NCBI RefSeq assembly: GCF_000019725.1
Contig: NC_010505.1
Coordinates: 5,378,001 to 5,442,000 of the forward strand
Source of the DNA: Methylobacterium radiotolerans JCM 2831
GTDB taxonomy: Bacteria; Pseudomonadota; Alphaproteobacteria; Rhizobiales; Beijerinckiaceae
DNA length: 64,000 nt
Direction: 5' to 3'
Shown one piece after another: positions 1 through 9,768 of this stretch. The notes beneath the pieces are model-generated. The model was not told where the DNA came from and searched no databases. It saw only the letters and a list, made by a program, of their open reading frames with translations. The translations under genes were made by a program, and so were the position numbers. Every line of letters starts with the position of its first letter. The first letter of the stretch is position 1.

Positions 1-276
1 TGGTGACATCCAACCGATCCGCCGCGCCGCTCGCCATACCGGACTCCTCTGAGCCGCTCCGCAGCAAGGCGCGCGCCACCGGGACGGTCCGCTAAGGTGC
101 TGGAAACGTTCGTTCTCTTCCCGCGATGCGCGGAGCGGGCCTGATCGAAGCTGCCGCCCGCCCGGCAGGATCTGCCGAGTGTCCGGCCCGGCCGCCCTGG
201 AAAGCCGGGCGAAGTCCCGCTATAGACGGCCCGTGCAGCCGGGGAGCTTCCGGGCCGGCGGCTGCGGACCCTCGCG

Positions 277-1431
277 ATGAACGCCCTCGATCTTCCCAAA
301 GCCCCCCACGAGACGCGCGTCGTCGTCGCCATGTCGGGCGGCGTCGATTCCTCCGTGGTCGCGGGCCTGCTGAAGCGGCAGGGCTTCGACGTGGTCGGCG
401 TGACGCTCCAGCTCTACGACCACGGCGCGGCGAGCCACCGCAAGGGCGCCTGCTGCGCCGGCCAGGACATTCACGACGCCCGGGCGGCGGCGGAGCATCT
501 CGGCATCCCGCACTACGTCCTCGACTACGAGGACCGCTTCCGCGACGAGGTGATCGAGAAGTTCGCCGAGAGCTACCTCGCGGGCGAGACGCCGATCCCC
601 TGCGTCGAGTGCAACCGCACGGTGAAGTTCCGCGACCTGCTGGGCCTCGCCCGGGATCTCGACGCCGACGCGCTCGCCACCGGCCACTACGTGGCCAGCC
701 GGGCACTTCCTGGCGGCGGCCGGGCGCTCCACCGCGCCCTCGATCCCGCCCGCGACCAGAGCTACTTCCTCTACGCGACCACGGCGGAGCAGCTGGACTT
801 CCTGCGCTTCCCCCTGGGCGAGATGGAGAAGACCGAGACCCGCGCGCTCGCCAAGGAACTCGGCCTGTCGCTCGCCGAGAAGCCGGACAGCCAGGACATC
901 TGCTTCGTGCCGCAGGGCCGCTACAGCGACGTGATCGCGCGTCTGCGCCCCGACGCGGCGCGGCCCGGCGAGATCGTCGATCTCGATGGCCACGTTCTCG
1001 GCCGGCACGACGGGATCGTGCACTACACGGTGGGCCAGCGGAAGGGCCTCGGCCTGTCCGGACCCGAGCCGCTCTACGTGGTGCGGCTGGAGCCGGACGC
1101 GGCCCGGGTGGTGGTCGGGCCGCGCACGGCGCTGGCCACGACCCGGATCCGACTGTCGGACCTGAACTGGCTCGGCGAGGGGCCGGCGGAAGCCGTGCGC
1201 GACCTGCCCGTGGCGGTCCGCGTGCGCTCGACCCGGCCGCCGCGCCCGGCGACGCTGACGGTCGGGCCGGACGGCGCGGTCGAGGTCGTGCTCGCCGAGC
1301 CCGAGGACGGCGTGTCGCCGGGCCAGGCCTGCGCGATCTACGCGGATGACGGCCCCCGGGCCCGGGTCCTGGGCGGCGGCACCATCCGGCGTGTCGACGC
1401 GTTGTCGGCCCGGCCCCGCGAGGCCGCCTGA
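277..1431 (+). CDS. mnmA: tRNA-specific 2-thiouridylase MnmA
   Basis: This 384-residue cytoplasmic enzyme makes 2-thiouridine at the wobble position (U34) of tRNAs for Lys, Glu and Gln, taking sulfur from a persulfide relay. The PP-loop ATP-binding motif SGGVDSS lies at residues 20-26. The two expected catalytic cysteines are present: Cys112 in VECNRTVKF and Cys209 in DSQDICFV. Length is normal for the family and the C-terminal beta-barrel region is intact. The ATG at 277 places the PP-loop at the usual distance from the N-terminus. A PmtA-like methyltransferase follows 25 bases downstream on the same strand and may be cotranscribed. Confidence 0.97.
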   Translation: MNALDLPKAPHETRVVVAMSGGVDSSVVAGLLKRQGFDVVGVTLQLYDHGAASHRKGACCAGQDIHDARAAAEHLGIPHYVLDYEDRFRDEVIEKFAESYLAGETPIPCVECNRTVKFRDLLGLARDLDADALATGHYVASRALPGGGRALHRALDPARDQSYFLYATTAEQLDFLRFPLGEMEKTETRALAKELGLSLAEKPDSQDICFVPQGRYSDVIARLRPDAARPGEIVDLDGHVLGRHDGIVHYTVGQRKGLGLSGPEPLYVVRLEPDAARVVVGPRTALATTRIRLSDLNWLGEGPAEAVRDLPVAVRVRSTRPPRPATLTVGPDGAVEVVLAEPEDGVSPGQACAIYADDGPRARVLGGGTIRRVDALSARPREAA

Positions 1432-1456
1432 TCTCAACCTCTGGAAATTGCGAACG

Positions 1457-2110
1457 ATGCTGAGCGAGCCGCAGATGGCCGGGCCGAGCACGGCCCTGAT
1501 GCGCAAGGCCTATGCCCGCTGGGCCCCCGTCTACGACGTGGTCTACGACAAGCTCACCGAGCCCGCGGCTCGCGCCGCCGTGGAGGCGGCGGCCGAGCAC
1601 GGGCCGCGGATCCTGGAGGCCGGCGTCGGCACCGGGCTGGCGCTGGGCTACTATCCGAAGGCGAGCTTCGTCTGCGGCGTCGACCTCTCCGAGGACATGC
1701 TCAAGCGTGCCCGCGCCAAGGTCCGGCGCCGGAACCTGGCGCACGTGAAGGGCCTCCAGGTGATGGACGTCTGCCACCTGGGCTACGCCGACGCGAGCTT
1801 CGACGCCGTCGTGGCGCAGTTCCTGATCACCCTGGTTCCCGATCCCGAGGCCGCGCTGTCGGAGTTCCTGCGGGTGGTCCGCCCGGGCGGCGGTATCGTG
1901 CTCGCCAACCATTTCGGCCAGAGCGAGGGCCCGGTCGCGCGGGTCGAGGAGATCGTGGCGCCGCTCTGCACGAAGATCGGCTGGTCGTCGGACTTCAAGG
2001 CGACGCGGATCGAGGCCTGGGCCCGGCGCAACGGCGTCGAGGTCCTGGGCCTGAAGCCGACCTTCCCGGGCGGGTTCTTCAAGATCCTGCGGATGCGCAA
2101 GCCCGGGTGA
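1457..2110 (+). CDS. pmtA: PmtA-like phospholipid N-methyltransferase
   Basis: This is a class I SAM-dependent methyltransferase of 217 residues. The glycine-rich SAM loop LEAGVGTGLAL follows an N-terminal YARWAPVYDVVYD segment. GVDLSEDML, VAQFLITLVPDPE, RVVRPGG and a C-terminal GFFKILRMRK complete a pattern I associate with the Rhodobacter-type phosphatidylethanolamine N-methyltransferases that make phosphatidylcholine at the inner membrane. The open frame extends back into mnmA, but the ATG at 1457 removes that overlap and gives the family-like N-terminus. The stop overlaps the GTG of the next gene (GTGA), which suggests translational coupling. Another small-molecule methyltransferase role cannot be excluded from sequence alone. 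Confidence 0.82.
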   Translation: MLSEPQMAGPSTALMRKAYARWAPVYDVVYDKLTEPAARAAVEAAAEHGPRILEAGVGTGLALGYYPKASFVCGVDLSEDMLKRARAKVRRRNLAHVKGLQVMDVCHLGYADASFDAVVAQFLITLVPDPEAALSEFLRVVRPGGGIVLANHFGQSEGPVARVEEIVAPLCTKIGWSSDFKATRIEAWARRNGVEVLGLKPTFPGGFFKILRMRKPG

Positions 2111-2910
2111 GCGAGACCGGCAACGCGCCCGTCGCCGAGGGTCGCGCGGAGAGCCGCGAAGGACGCTGGAAGCGGCTGCGGCGCTGGCTCCCGCTCGTGC
2201 TGCTCCTGACGGTGTCGACGGTGGTCCTGGTTTCGGGGGCCGCGCAGCTCCTCAGCCTCGACCGCCTGCTCACCTCGCGCCTCTGGCTGCGGGGCTTCGT
2301 CGAGGCCGGCTATCTCCGCGCGCTGGTCGCGGCCTACTGCCTCTATGTCGGGGCCGTCGTCGTGTCTGTGCCGGCCACGCTGATCCTGACGATGGTCTGC
2401 GGCTTCCTGTTCGGCATCGTTCCGGGGGCGCTCACCGCGGTCTGTGCCGCCACCACCGGAGCGGCCATCGTGTTCGCCATCGGCCGCGGGCCGGGCGCCG
2501 ACCTCCTGCGGCGCATGGGCGGCACGCGCCTCGCCGGGCTGGCCGAGGGCTTCCGGCGCGACGCCTTCGGCTACATCGCCGTGCTGCGCCTCCTGCCGCT
2601 GTTCCCATTCTGGGTGACCAACCTCGCACCCGCCGCCTTCGGGGTGAAGATGCGGGTCTTCGTGCTCGCGACGTTCCTGGGGTTGCTGCCGGGGGCTCTC
2701 GTGTACGCCACCACGGGCGCCGGCATCGAGGACGTCGTCGCCGCCCACGAGGCCGCGAAGGCCGCCTGCCTGGCGGCGGGGTCGGGCGGCTGCGACACGG
2801 CTCTGACCCTGCGCGCCCTGGTCACGCCGAAGATGGTGGCGGGTCTCGGGATGCTGGCCGCCTTCGCTCTGGTTAGCATGCTGCTGAGCCGGCGCGCCAA
2901 GCGCGGCTGA
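2107..2910 (+). CDS. TVP38/TMEM64-family (VTT domain) membrane protein
   Basis: This integral membrane protein has 267 residues and several hydrophobic segments, the first near residues 30-50. The central part shows the family pattern of a re-entrant or loop segment, with VVSVPATLILTMVCGFLFG and later VLRLLPLFPFWVTNLAPAAFG. VTT/DedA-superfamily proteins are linked to lipid scrambling or membrane homeostasis, but the bacterial TVP38 branch has no settled substrate. It starts with GTG inside the stop of the pmtA-like gene, so a shared role in membrane lipid handling is plausible inference. The end is rich in Arg/Lys (RRAKRG), as expected for a cytoplasmic tail. Confidence 0.9.
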   Translation: MSETGNAPVAEGRAESREGRWKRLRRWLPLVLLLTVSTVVLVSGAAQLLSLDRLLTSRLWLRGFVEAGYLRALVAAYCLYVGAVVVSVPATLILTMVCGFLFGIVPGALTAVCAATTGAAIVFAIGRGPGADLLRRMGGTRLAGLAEGFRRDAFGYIAVLRLLPLFPFWVTNLAPAAFGVKMRVFVLATFLGLLPGALVYATTGAGIEDVVAAHEAAKAACLAAGSGGCDTALTLRALVTPKMVAGLGMLAAFALVSMLLSRRAKRG

Positions 2911-3133
2911 CAGGCGCGGCTGACAGGCGCCGCCGGGATACGCGATCCACCGCCGGATCCGTTTTTCCGTGTCTAAGGGCACATGCAACCGCGTGGGGGT
3001 GGATATCGTATAGTGCTCGCCGCCGAGAGCCTGTATTCCCGCCTGCGAATCTGTGGCTTGCGAACATGTATCCCGCGAAGGCCGGACCCGGCTCGAGCTT
3101 TCTCAATCCTCTCTCCGCCGATCCTCATCCGCG

Positions 3134-4621
3134 ATGCCCGCGCGGAGCGTGACCGGCGTGTCCGTCAAGTCCGATCAGGCCGCGGCACCGGCGACGCCGG
3201 CGCCCGCTCCGGCCCGCGACCTGCCCGAGCGGCGCACGGCGCGCCTCGGCCTGTCCGGGCGGCTGTTCCTCGTGACCGTCGCGTTCGTGGTGGTGGCCGA
3301 GGTGCTGACCTACGTGCCGGCGGTGGCCAACTACCGGATCGAGTGGATGTCCGACCGGCTGGCGGCCGCGCAGGTCGCCGCCCTGGTCCTCGATGGCCGG
3401 ACCGGCGAGCCGGTCTCCGAGCCGCTCGAGAGCCGGCTCCTGGCCGGCGTGAACGCCCGGGCGATCGCGGTCCGCGGGGGCGGCGCACAGCGCCTGCTCG
3501 CCATCGAGCCGATGCCCGAGCAGGTCGCCGACACCGTCGACCTGCGCGACGTCACGGCCCTGTCGGCGATCCGGGGCGCGTGGCGCACCCTCGTGGCGCC
3601 GGTCCACGAGCCGATCCGCGTGGTCGGGGAGGGCGGGATCGGCTTCGACCGTGTCGAGATCCTGCTCGACGAGGCGCCGCTGCGCACCGCCATGATCGAC
3701 TACGCGCTGCGCCTGCTGGTCTCCTCGCTGATCATCGCGGCCGCCGCGGCCGGTCTCGTCTTCGTGGTGCTGCAGGTTCTGATCGTGCGGCCGGTGCGGC
3801 GCCTCGCCACCAGCATCACGGTCTTCGCGGACGATCCGGAGGATGCCGGCCGGATCATCGCGCCGTCCCGCCGCAGCGACGAGATCGGCCAGGCCGAGCG
3901 GGCGCTCGGGCGGATGCAGCGCAGCCTCGCCGACCAGCTCCGGCAGAAGCGGCGTCTCGCCGAGCTCGGTCTCGCGGTCAGCAAGATCAGCCACGAGCTG
4001 CGCAACCTGCTGACCGGCGCGCAGCTCCTGGGCGACCGCCTGGAGGGTACCGAGGATCCGACGGTGCAGCGCGTGGCCCCCCGCCTCGTCGGGACGCTGG
4101 CTCGCGCGATCCGCTTCTGCGAGGCGACCCTCGCCTACGGGCGCGTCTCCGAGCGGACGCCGCTCCTGACCAGCACGCCGCTGGCGCCGATCTTCGCGGA
4201 GCTCCCGGATCTCGCCGCGCTGGCGGCGCACCCGGTCAGCGTCCAGGTCGCGGCGGGCGATCTCTCCGTGCAGGCCGATCCGGAGCAGCTCGGTCGGGCG
4301 CTGGCCAATCTCGTGCGCAACGCCGTGCAGGCGCTGGACGGGGCCGCCGTGCCGGAGGCCACCGTGAGCGTGGTCGCCTCGCGCGCGGCGTCGGGCCGGA
4401 TCACGATCCTGGTCACCGATAACGGCCCCGGCCTGCCGGCGCGCGCCCGGGAGAACCTGTTCGCGCCGTTCCAGGGATCCATGCGGTCCGGCGGCACGGG
4501 CCTCGGTCTGCCGATCGCCGCCGAACTGATCGGGATCAACGGCGGAACCCTCACCCTCGACGCCTGCCAGGACGAGGGGACGAGCGGGGCGCGCTTCCGG
4601 ATCGTGCTGCCGGAGGGCTGA
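3134..4621 (+). CDS. HAMP-domain sensor histidine kinase
   Basis: This is a membrane-bound sensor kinase of about 495 residues. Two transmembrane segments (about 44-66 and 193-218) flank a periplasmic sensor region. A HAMP domain follows at about 219-271, then the H-box KISHELRNLL with the phosphoacceptor His287. The ATPase domain has N-box NLVRNAVQAL (Asn396), G1 DNGPG (429-433) and G2 GTGLGL (454-459). All catalytic boxes are intact. No response regulator adjoins it, so it looks like an orphan kinase. The start is uncertain: ATG 3134 or GTG 3158 would both keep the first membrane segment, and neither has a strong ribosome site. The N-terminus is Pro/Ala-rich. Confidence 0.9.
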   Translation: MPARSVTGVSVKSDQAAAPATPAPAPARDLPERRTARLGLSGRLFLVTVAFVVVAEVLTYVPAVANYRIEWMSDRLAAAQVAALVLDGRTGEPVSEPLESRLLAGVNARAIAVRGGGAQRLLAIEPMPEQVADTVDLRDVTALSAIRGAWRTLVAPVHEPIRVVGEGGIGFDRVEILLDEAPLRTAMIDYALRLLVSSLIIAAAAAGLVFVVLQVLIVRPVRRLATSITVFADDPEDAGRIIAPSRRSDEIGQAERALGRMQRSLADQLRQKRRLAELGLAVSKISHELRNLLTGAQLLGDRLEGTEDPTVQRVAPRLVGTLARAIRFCEATLAYGRVSERTPLLTSTPLAPIFAELPDLAALAAHPVSVQVAAGDLSVQADPEQLGRALANLVRNAVQALDGAAVPEATVSVVASRAASGRITILVTDNGPGLPARARENLFAPFQGSMRSGGTGLGLPIAAELIGINGGTLTLDACQDEGTSGARFRIVLPEG

Positions 4622-4649
4622 CGCGATCGCCCGCGCGCGACCGCCGTGA

Positions 4650-4706
4650 ACCGGGAGGGGCCCGGTCGGGGGGCGATGCCGGGCTCCGTGGCGCCGCTGA
4701 GGCGCC
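4650..4706. terminator. Two short GC hairpins between convergent genes
   Basis: The gap between the convergent kinase and bioB genes carries ACCGGG/CCCGGT at 4650-4655 and 4661-4666, and GGCGCC/GGCGCC at 4690-4695 and 4701-4706. Stems are only 6 bp and no T-run follows, so a terminator role is a weak inference. Confidence 0.3.
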
Positions 4707-4746
4707 GCGCGCAGGGGCCGGGAAGGGCGAGACGGCGACCTGTTGC

Positions 4747-5760
4747 CTACTCGGCCGCGGCCCGGACGGGCTCGCCGACCCGGATGCCTAGATCGGCCAG
4801 CAGAGCCGCGTCGTCGTCCTGGCCGTTATTGGCCGTGGTGAGCAGCCGCTCGCCGTAGAAGATCGAGTTGGCACCGGCGAGGAAGCACAGAACCTGGGCC
4901 TCGCGGGTGAGGCTCTTGCGGCCGGCGCTGAGCCGCACGCGGGAGCGCGGCATCACGATCCGCGCCGTGGCGCACATGCGCACGAGATCGAACGGATCGA
5001 CCGCCGGCTGATCCTCCAGCGGCGTGCCGGGCACCGCCACGAGGGCGTTGATCGGCACGCTCTCCGGATGGGGGGCGTGGTTGGCGAGCACCTGGAGCAT
5101 CGCGGCGCGGTCGGTGACGCCCTCGCCCATGCCGACGATGCCGCCGCAGCACACGCCGATCCCGGCCTCGCGGACGTTCGCGAGGGTCTGCAGACGCTCG
5201 TCGTAGGTCCGGGTGGAGATGATGTCCTCGTAGAAGTCCGGGCCGGTGTCGAGGTTGTGGTTGTAGGAGGTCAGCCCGGCCTCGGCGAGGCGCCCGGCCT
5301 GCGAGGGCGTGAGCATGCCGAGCGTCACGCAGGCCTCCATGCCGAGGCCGCGCACGCCGCGCACCATGGCGAGCACCGCGTCGAATTCCGGGCCGTCCTT
5401 CGGCTGGCGCCACGCGGCGCCCATGCAGAAGCGCTGGGCGCCGGCGGCCTTGGCGGCGGCCGCCTCGGCCAGCACCGTCTCCACCGGCATCAACCGCTCG
5501 CGGGCGACGCCCGCGCCCTTGTGGTGGGCCGATTGCGGGCAGTAGGCGCAATCCTCCGGGCAGCCGCCGGTCTTGATCGACAGGAGCGACGCCCGCTGGA
5601 TGTCGGCGGGGTCGTTGTGCCGGCGGTGCACCTGTGCAGCCCGGAACACGAGGTCCATCAGCGGCAGGTCGTGGATCGCGCGGATCTCCGCCACGCTCCA
5701 GTCGTGGCGGATCTCGCCGAGGTCAGGCTGCTGGGAACCGGGGAGGGAAGTCGCGCTCAT
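4747..5760 (-). CDS. bioB: Biotin synthase
   Basis: This radical-SAM enzyme (337 residues) inserts sulfur into dethiobiotin in the last step of biotin synthesis. The CxxxCxxC cluster ligands for the 4Fe-4S centre are Cys67, Cys71 and Cys74 in [13 protein letters not shown]. Downstream motifs typical of BioB are present: [33 protein letters not shown] and LSAGRKSL, the last containing the Arg that contacts the 2Fe-2S cluster. Length is normal. No other bio genes are nearby. A soluble receptor-like gene ends 31 bases upstream on the same strand, so bioB may be read through from it. The convergent kinase gene lies beyond the 3' end. Confidence 0.97.
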   Translation of the reverse strand: MSATSLPGSQQPDLGEIRHDWSVAEIRAIHDLPLMDLVFRAAQVHRRHNDPADIQRASLLSIKTGGCPEDCAYCPQSAHHKGAGVARERLMPVETVLAEAAAAKAAGAQRFCMGAAWRQPKDGPEFDAVLAMVRGVRGLGMEACVTLGMLTPSQAGRLAEAGLTSYNHNLDTGPDFYEDIISTRTYDERLQTLANVREAGIGVCCGGIVGMGEGVTDRAAMLQVLANHAPHPESVPINALVAVPGTPLEDQPAVDPFDLVRMCATARIVMPRSRVRLSAGRKSLTREAQVLCFLAGANSIFYGERLLTTANNGQDDDAALLADLGIRVGEPVRAAAE

Positions 5761-5791
5761 CCGGTGTTTGAGCCGGATCGGCGGCCAGAAA

Positions 5792-6907
5792 TCAAGCGGG
5801 CCCCGCGCCCGAACGCCCGACCGAGGGGTCGGTCTGGACGATCATGCCGTACCAGCCCAGCCCGCGATACGTCTCGTAGCCCGGTGTCCGATGGAACGCC
5901 GTGACCGTGCCCGTCCGCGGATCCCGCGCGACGCCGCTCGTCTGGCCGTCCATCCGGCAGGAGACCCGTTCGGTCAGGAGCCCGGCCTGGTCCGAGGCGG
6001 CCAGCACCCGGCCGCCGGCGTCGACCAGCAGCGCGCGGGTGCGGTCGCGGTCTTCCGGCGCGACGCGGATCCCGGAGACGATTGCGTGCGCCTGCGGCGC
6101 CCAGTCGAAGTGAATCGCCAGGACGCCGAGCGGGGCGCCGTTCGCCCGGCCGTCCGCCCGCACGCTCGCCGCGTAGGTGGCCACCTGCGCGCCGCCCAGC
6201 GCCTCCTCACGACGCACGTCGGCGCACACGAAGGCGTCGCCGCTCTGCAGGGCGAGCGCGTCCCGGAACCACGCTTCCCCCGCGACGCTCCGGCCCCGCA
6301 GGCCGGGATAGCGATCGGCGCGGCCGGTCGCGAGGATGCGGCCGTCCAGGTCGCAGACCCAGAGATCGAGATAGACGGTGTAGGCCGAGAGGATGATGCC
6401 GAGGCGCTCGCCCGCGAGGGCCGCCGCGGCCGGGCCGGGATCGGCCGCGCAGGTCACGATGGCGGCGTCGGTCGCCCACCAGCGCACGTCGCAGGTGCGC
6501 TCGTAGAGATTGCGATCGATCAGCTCGACCGCGTTGAGCGCGAGATCGACCAGCCGCTCACCCTGGACGCGGCCCGCCATCGTCTCGACGGTGCGTTGCA
6601 GCTCGACGATGCGGCCCGCCAGGTGAAGCTCCAGCTCGCCGGCGATGACGTCCACGGACTCGCCGAGGGCGCGCACCTCCTGGGCGACGACCGCGAAGCC
6701 GCGTCCCTCGTCTCCCGCCCGTGCGGCCTCGATGAGGGCGTTGAGGGCGAGGATCTTGGTCCGCGCCGTGATCCGCCGGATCCGACCTGTCTTCTCCTGA
6801 GCCGCCTGCTTCACGGCATCGGCCAGGATCTCGATCGACCTGAGCGTCGGCGGCTCGGACTCCGATCTGAACGTCCGGCCTTTTGAAAAATCAATGTTGG
6901 TCGTCAT
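5792..6907 (-). CDS. Soluble receptor: MCP hairpin tip followed by a Cache-like domain
   Basis: The protein begins with a chemoreceptor-like helix ending in the conserved signalling tip ([19 protein letters not shown] and [11 protein letters not shown], about residues 48-81 from this start). It continues through a second helix into [19 protein letters not shown] and VRWWATD, then a globular region resembling Cache/PAS-like sensors ([32 protein letters not shown]). I see no transmembrane segment. Canonical chemoreceptors carry the sensor first and the hairpin last, so this order is reversed. The likely role is cytoplasmic sensing coupled to a CheA/CheW array or another partner. The start is ambiguous: ATG 6907 is used, but ATG 6934 is in frame and neither has a good ribosome site. 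No che genes are nearby. Confidence 0.8.
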   Translation of the reverse strand: MTTNIDFSKGRTFRSESEPPTLRSIEILADAVKQAAQEKTGRIRRITARTKILALNALIEAARAGDEGRGFAVVAQEVRALGESVDVIAGELELHLAGRIVELQRTVETMAGRVQGERLVDLALNAVELIDRNLYERTCDVRWWATDAAIVTCAADPGPAAAALAGERLGIILSAYTVYLDLWVCDLDGRILATGRADRYPGLRGRSVAGEAWFRDALALQSGDAFVCADVRREEALGGAQVATYAASVRADGRANGAPLGVLAIHFDWAPQAHAIVSGIRVAPEDRDRTRALLVDAGGRVLAASDQAGLLTERVSCRMDGQTSGVARDPRTGTVTAFHRTPGYETYRGLGWYGMIVQTDPSVGRSGAGPA

Positions 6908-7091
6908 GTCGGGCCCGATCGGCGATGCGGGCATTTTACATCAATGCTATAACGCTGTCTTAAGTGGCCGATGTTCCTGATCTAACTTGCAATGTTAAAA
7001 TAAAATCAGAATTCAATCGAGGGTATGTAGAAACCCCGTCCGGACCCGGCGTCAGGCGATCACCGATATCGGTGGGGAGTCCCGGAGAACA

Positions 7092-7119
7092 GGCCGCCGC
7101 CCGGGCGCAGGCGGCGGCC
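7092..7119. terminator. 10-bp GC hairpin after the FAH-family gene
   Basis: GGCCGCCGCC (7092-7101) and its exact complement GGCGGCGGCC (7110-7119) form a perfect stem with an 8-base loop. It lies 7 bases past the stop of the leftward FAH-family gene. No T-run follows, so termination is probable but not certain. Confidence 0.5.
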
Positions 7120-7126
7120 CAGCCTG

Positions 7127-8011
7127 TCAGTCCGTCGGCTCCCCGGCCGAGACCTTGGCGGTCCAGTCGTCGAACGCGATGACCTTCTGGCGCTGCTCGC
7201 CGAGCCGGTCGATGCGCAGGACCATCTCGTCCCCGGCCTTGAGGTAGCGCGGCGGCTTCATGCCGAGGCCGACGCCCGGCGGCGTGCCGGTGGTGATCAC
7301 GTCGCCCGGCTCCAGCAGCATGAAGTGCGACGTGTAGGCGACGAGCTGGGGAACGTCGAAGATCATCGTGGCGGTCGAGCCGGTCTGCCGGCGCTCGCCG
7401 TTCACGTCGAGGCTCATGGCGAGGTTCTTCAGGTCGGGAATCTCGTCGAGCGTCACCAGCCAGGGCCCGAGGGGGCCGAAGGTCGGCGCGCTCTTGCCCT
7501 TCGTCCAGGTCGGACCGCGGTTCATCTGCCATTCGCGCTCGGAGACGTCGTTGCAGATGCAGGCGCCCGCCACGTAGCTCAGCGCCTCGTTGGCGTGGAC
7601 GTAGCTGGCGCGCCGCCCGATCACCACGGCGAGCTCCACCTCCCAGTCGGTGCTGTGCGACCCCTTCGGGATGATGACCGTGTCGTTCGGCCCGCACAGG
7701 CTGGACGGGGCTTTGTTGAAGATGATCGGCTCCGCGGGGATCGGCGAGCCGGTCTCGGCGGCGTGATCGGCGAAGTTCAGGCCGATGGCGACGACGTTCC
7801 GGGTGCCGCCGACGCAGGGGCCGAGGCGCACGTCCGGAGGCAGCTTCGGCAGGGTCTCGGGATCCAGCGCGCGCAGCCGCGCGAGCGAGTCGGGCGCGAG
7901 GGCCGGCCCGGCGATGTCGCGCACGATGCCCGACAGGTCGCGCAGCCCCCCGCTGGCATCCACGAGGCCGGGCTTCTCGTCGCCGCTCGGGCCGTGCCGG
8001 AAGAGCTTCAT
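7127..8011 (-). CDS. Fumarylacetoacetate hydrolase-family protein
   Basis: This 294-residue cytoplasmic enzyme belongs to the FAH superfamily, whose members hydrolyse or isomerise acylpyruvates and related products of aromatic or sugar-acid breakdown using a divalent metal. The C-terminal catalytic domain shows GLNFADHA, IIFNKAPSSLCGPND, the metal-ligand region DWEVELAVVIGR, and VITTGTPPGVGLGM. The open frame runs far upstream across antisense of fadL, but the ATG at 8011 is preceded by GAGGAG at about 8 bases and gives the usual MKLFRHG-type N-terminus. The divergent neighbour is a FadL channel, which fits uptake plus breakdown of a hydrophobic or aromatic compound. The precise substrate cannot be read from sequence. 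Confidence 0.92.
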   Translation of the reverse strand: MKLFRHGPSGDEKPGLVDASGGLRDLSGIVRDIAGPALAPDSLARLRALDPETLPKLPPDVRLGPCVGGTRNVVAIGLNFADHAAETGSPIPAEPIIFNKAPSSLCGPNDTVIIPKGSHSTDWEVELAVVIGRRASYVHANEALSYVAGACICNDVSEREWQMNRGPTWTKGKSAPTFGPLGPWLVTLDEIPDLKNLAMSLDVNGERRQTGSTATMIFDVPQLVAYTSHFMLLEPGDVITTGTPPGVGLGMKPPRYLKAGDEMVLRIDRLGEQRQKVIAFDDWTAKVSAGEPTD

Positions 8012-8422
8012 GGTCGCACTCCTCATCCTTCCCTGAACCGGTCTGCGCCGGACGCCGGGACCATGGCCGGGCCTCGACCCGGGTGCAAGGCCGGCCGCGG
8101 CTACGGGTCCGCCCATCGGGTGTCGCAGCCGGGCCACAGGACGGCGGAAAAGTGCAGGGTCGGCGACATCTGGATATATTGTTCCTGCCGCCGTCTCGGT
8201 GCGAGACCCCGGATCAAGACTGAAGAGTCTCGATGATCGCGCGCTTTCGCTTGTGAAGGTGCCGTTTACCGATCGTAATCTACTGTTATTCCTCTCGGTG
8301 CCGAAAATGATCAGGGTCATTGCGGTCCTGCGCCCGAAAGCGGCACCATGCACGAAAGGTCGCCGCATAACAGGTCTCGAACAATCGACGGCGCCCAGCA
8401 GAACGAAGGCTTGGGGGAACAG
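8012..8422. other. Divergent promoter region between the FAH-family gene and fadL
   Basis: This 411-base gap separates two divergent genes. Its right half (about 8160-8320) is locally AT-richer than the surroundings, as expected for promoters. I see no convincing operator palindrome and no credible small gene; open frames here overlap fadL in the wrong frame. Confidence 0.5.
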
Positions 8423-9736
8423 ATGGGCGGGACGGTTCGCGCTGCGATGCTGGCGGCGACGGCGGTGATCCTCGGCGCCGGGCAGGTGCAGGCGGGGGCG
8501 TTCGGGATCCGGGAGCAGAGCACCGAGGCCCAGGGACTGGCCTTCGCGGGCGCGGCGTCGGGATCGGGCGGCGTCTCGTCGATCTTCTGGAATCCCGCGA
8601 CGATCACGATGAACCCGGGCTTCGTCGCGGAGCAGAACTTCACCTATATCGGCCTCTCCTCGGAGATCCGGCCCGCGCCGGGCACCAATCCGGGCTTCGC
8701 GCGGCTGGGCGGCTCGGGTGAGCTGGGCCAGGGCGCCGTCGTGCCGGCGGGCGCCACGTCCTATCAGCTCAACGACCGCCTCTGGCTCGGCCTCTCCACC
8801 GGGGCCCCGTTCGGCCTCGTGACCAAGCCGCGCGACGTGTGGGCCGGCGAGGTCTACGGGCGCTCGTCGCGGATCTTCTCGCTGGCGATCAACCCGGTCA
8901 TCGGCTTCAAGGTCAACGAGTGGCTCTCGATCGCGGCCGGCCCGAACATCGAGTATTTCCGCCTGACCCTCCGGCAGGCGCTGCCGATCCCCGGCATCCT
9001 GCCGACCTCGTACCCGAGCTCCTTCCTCAAGGGCGAGTCCTGGGGCGCGGGCTTCACCGCCGGCGCCACCCTGACGCCCCGCGACGGGACCGTGCTGGGC
9101 ATCGGCTACCGCTCCTCGGTGCACCACGACATCGACGGCTCGATCGGCGTGCCGCTCGTCGCCCTGGCGCCGCTGGCTGGGCAGGTCCGCGCCAAGCTGA
9201 ACACGCCCGACAAGCTGAGCGTCGGCCTGACCCAGGCGGTCTCGCCGGTGGCGCGGGTGAATCTCGGCTTCGAGTGGGACAACTGGTCGAGGCTCGGCAC
9301 CATCGGCATCGTGTCGAAGACGATCGGCCTGCCGGTGAACAACCTGCCGCTCAACTACAAGGACGGGTTCACCTACGCGATCGGCGCCGAGTACGACGCC
9401 TCGCCGAACCTGACGCTGCGGACCGGCTTCGCCTACGAGACCTCGCCCATCGACTTCCGGAACCGCTCGGTGCGCCTGCCGGACGGCGACCGGTACAACG
9501 TCTCGGTCGGCGCGAGCTACCGCTGGAGCCAGCAGCTGACGCTGAACCTCGCCTACTCGCACTTCTTCCTGGACCGCTCGCGGATCCTCGCGGGCATCGG
9601 CCGCGACTACAACATCAGCAACATCGCCTTCGCGGGCGTGGTGGATTCCAGCGCCGACATCGTCTCGGTGGGCTTCCGCTACGTCTTCGGCGCGCCGCCG
9701 GCCCCGGCTCCGGCGCCGCTCGTGCGGAAGTACTGA
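8423..9736 (+). CDS. fadL: FadL-family outer membrane channel
   Basis: This 437-residue outer membrane protein belongs to the OmpP1/FadL/TodX family, which moves long-chain fatty acids or aromatic hydrocarbons across the outer membrane. A signal peptide covers about residues 1-24, ending near GAGQVQA. The mature N-terminus GAFGIREQSTEAQGLA matches the family plug segment, and SSIFWNPATITM follows. The body alternates aromatic and polar residues as a beta-barrel should, ending in VSVGFRYVFG. The ATG at 8423 follows GGGGGA at a good distance. Upstream in-frame starts would bury the signal peptide. Its divergent neighbour is an FAH-family hydrolase, suggesting a shared catabolic role. Confidence 0.92.
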   Translation: MGGTVRAAMLAATAVILGAGQVQAGAFGIREQSTEAQGLAFAGAASGSGGVSSIFWNPATITMNPGFVAEQNFTYIGLSSEIRPAPGTNPGFARLGGSGELGQGAVVPAGATSYQLNDRLWLGLSTGAPFGLVTKPRDVWAGEVYGRSSRIFSLAINPVIGFKVNEWLSIAAGPNIEYFRLTLRQALPIPGILPTSYPSSFLKGESWGAGFTAGATLTPRDGTVLGIGYRSSVHHDIDGSIGVPLVALAPLAGQVRAKLNTPDKLSVGLTQAVSPVARVNLGFEWDNWSRLGTIGIVSKTIGLPVNNLPLNYKDGFTYAIGAEYDASPNLTLRTGFAYETSPIDFRNRSVRLPDGDRYNVSVGASYRWSQQLTLNLAYSHFFLDRSRILAGIGRDYNISNIAFAGVVDSSADIVSVGFRYVFGAPPAPAPAPLVRKY

Positions 9737-9768
9737 CAGCCAGCTCAGGTTGCGTGCTTCGCTGCCGC

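Noticed and set aside
1..276. Possible gene fragment at the left edge
   Set aside because: A leftward ATG near position 9 leaves only three codons in the window, too little to support a call.
92..1912. 606-codon leftward open frame across mnmA and the methyltransferase
   Set aside because: Arg/Pro/Gly-rich product with no domain; it is the antisense shadow of two well-recognised rightward genes in GC-rich DNA.
8012..9562. In-frame upstream extension of the FAH-family gene
   Set aside because: It is antisense to fadL; the ribosome site and family N-terminus put the start at 8011.
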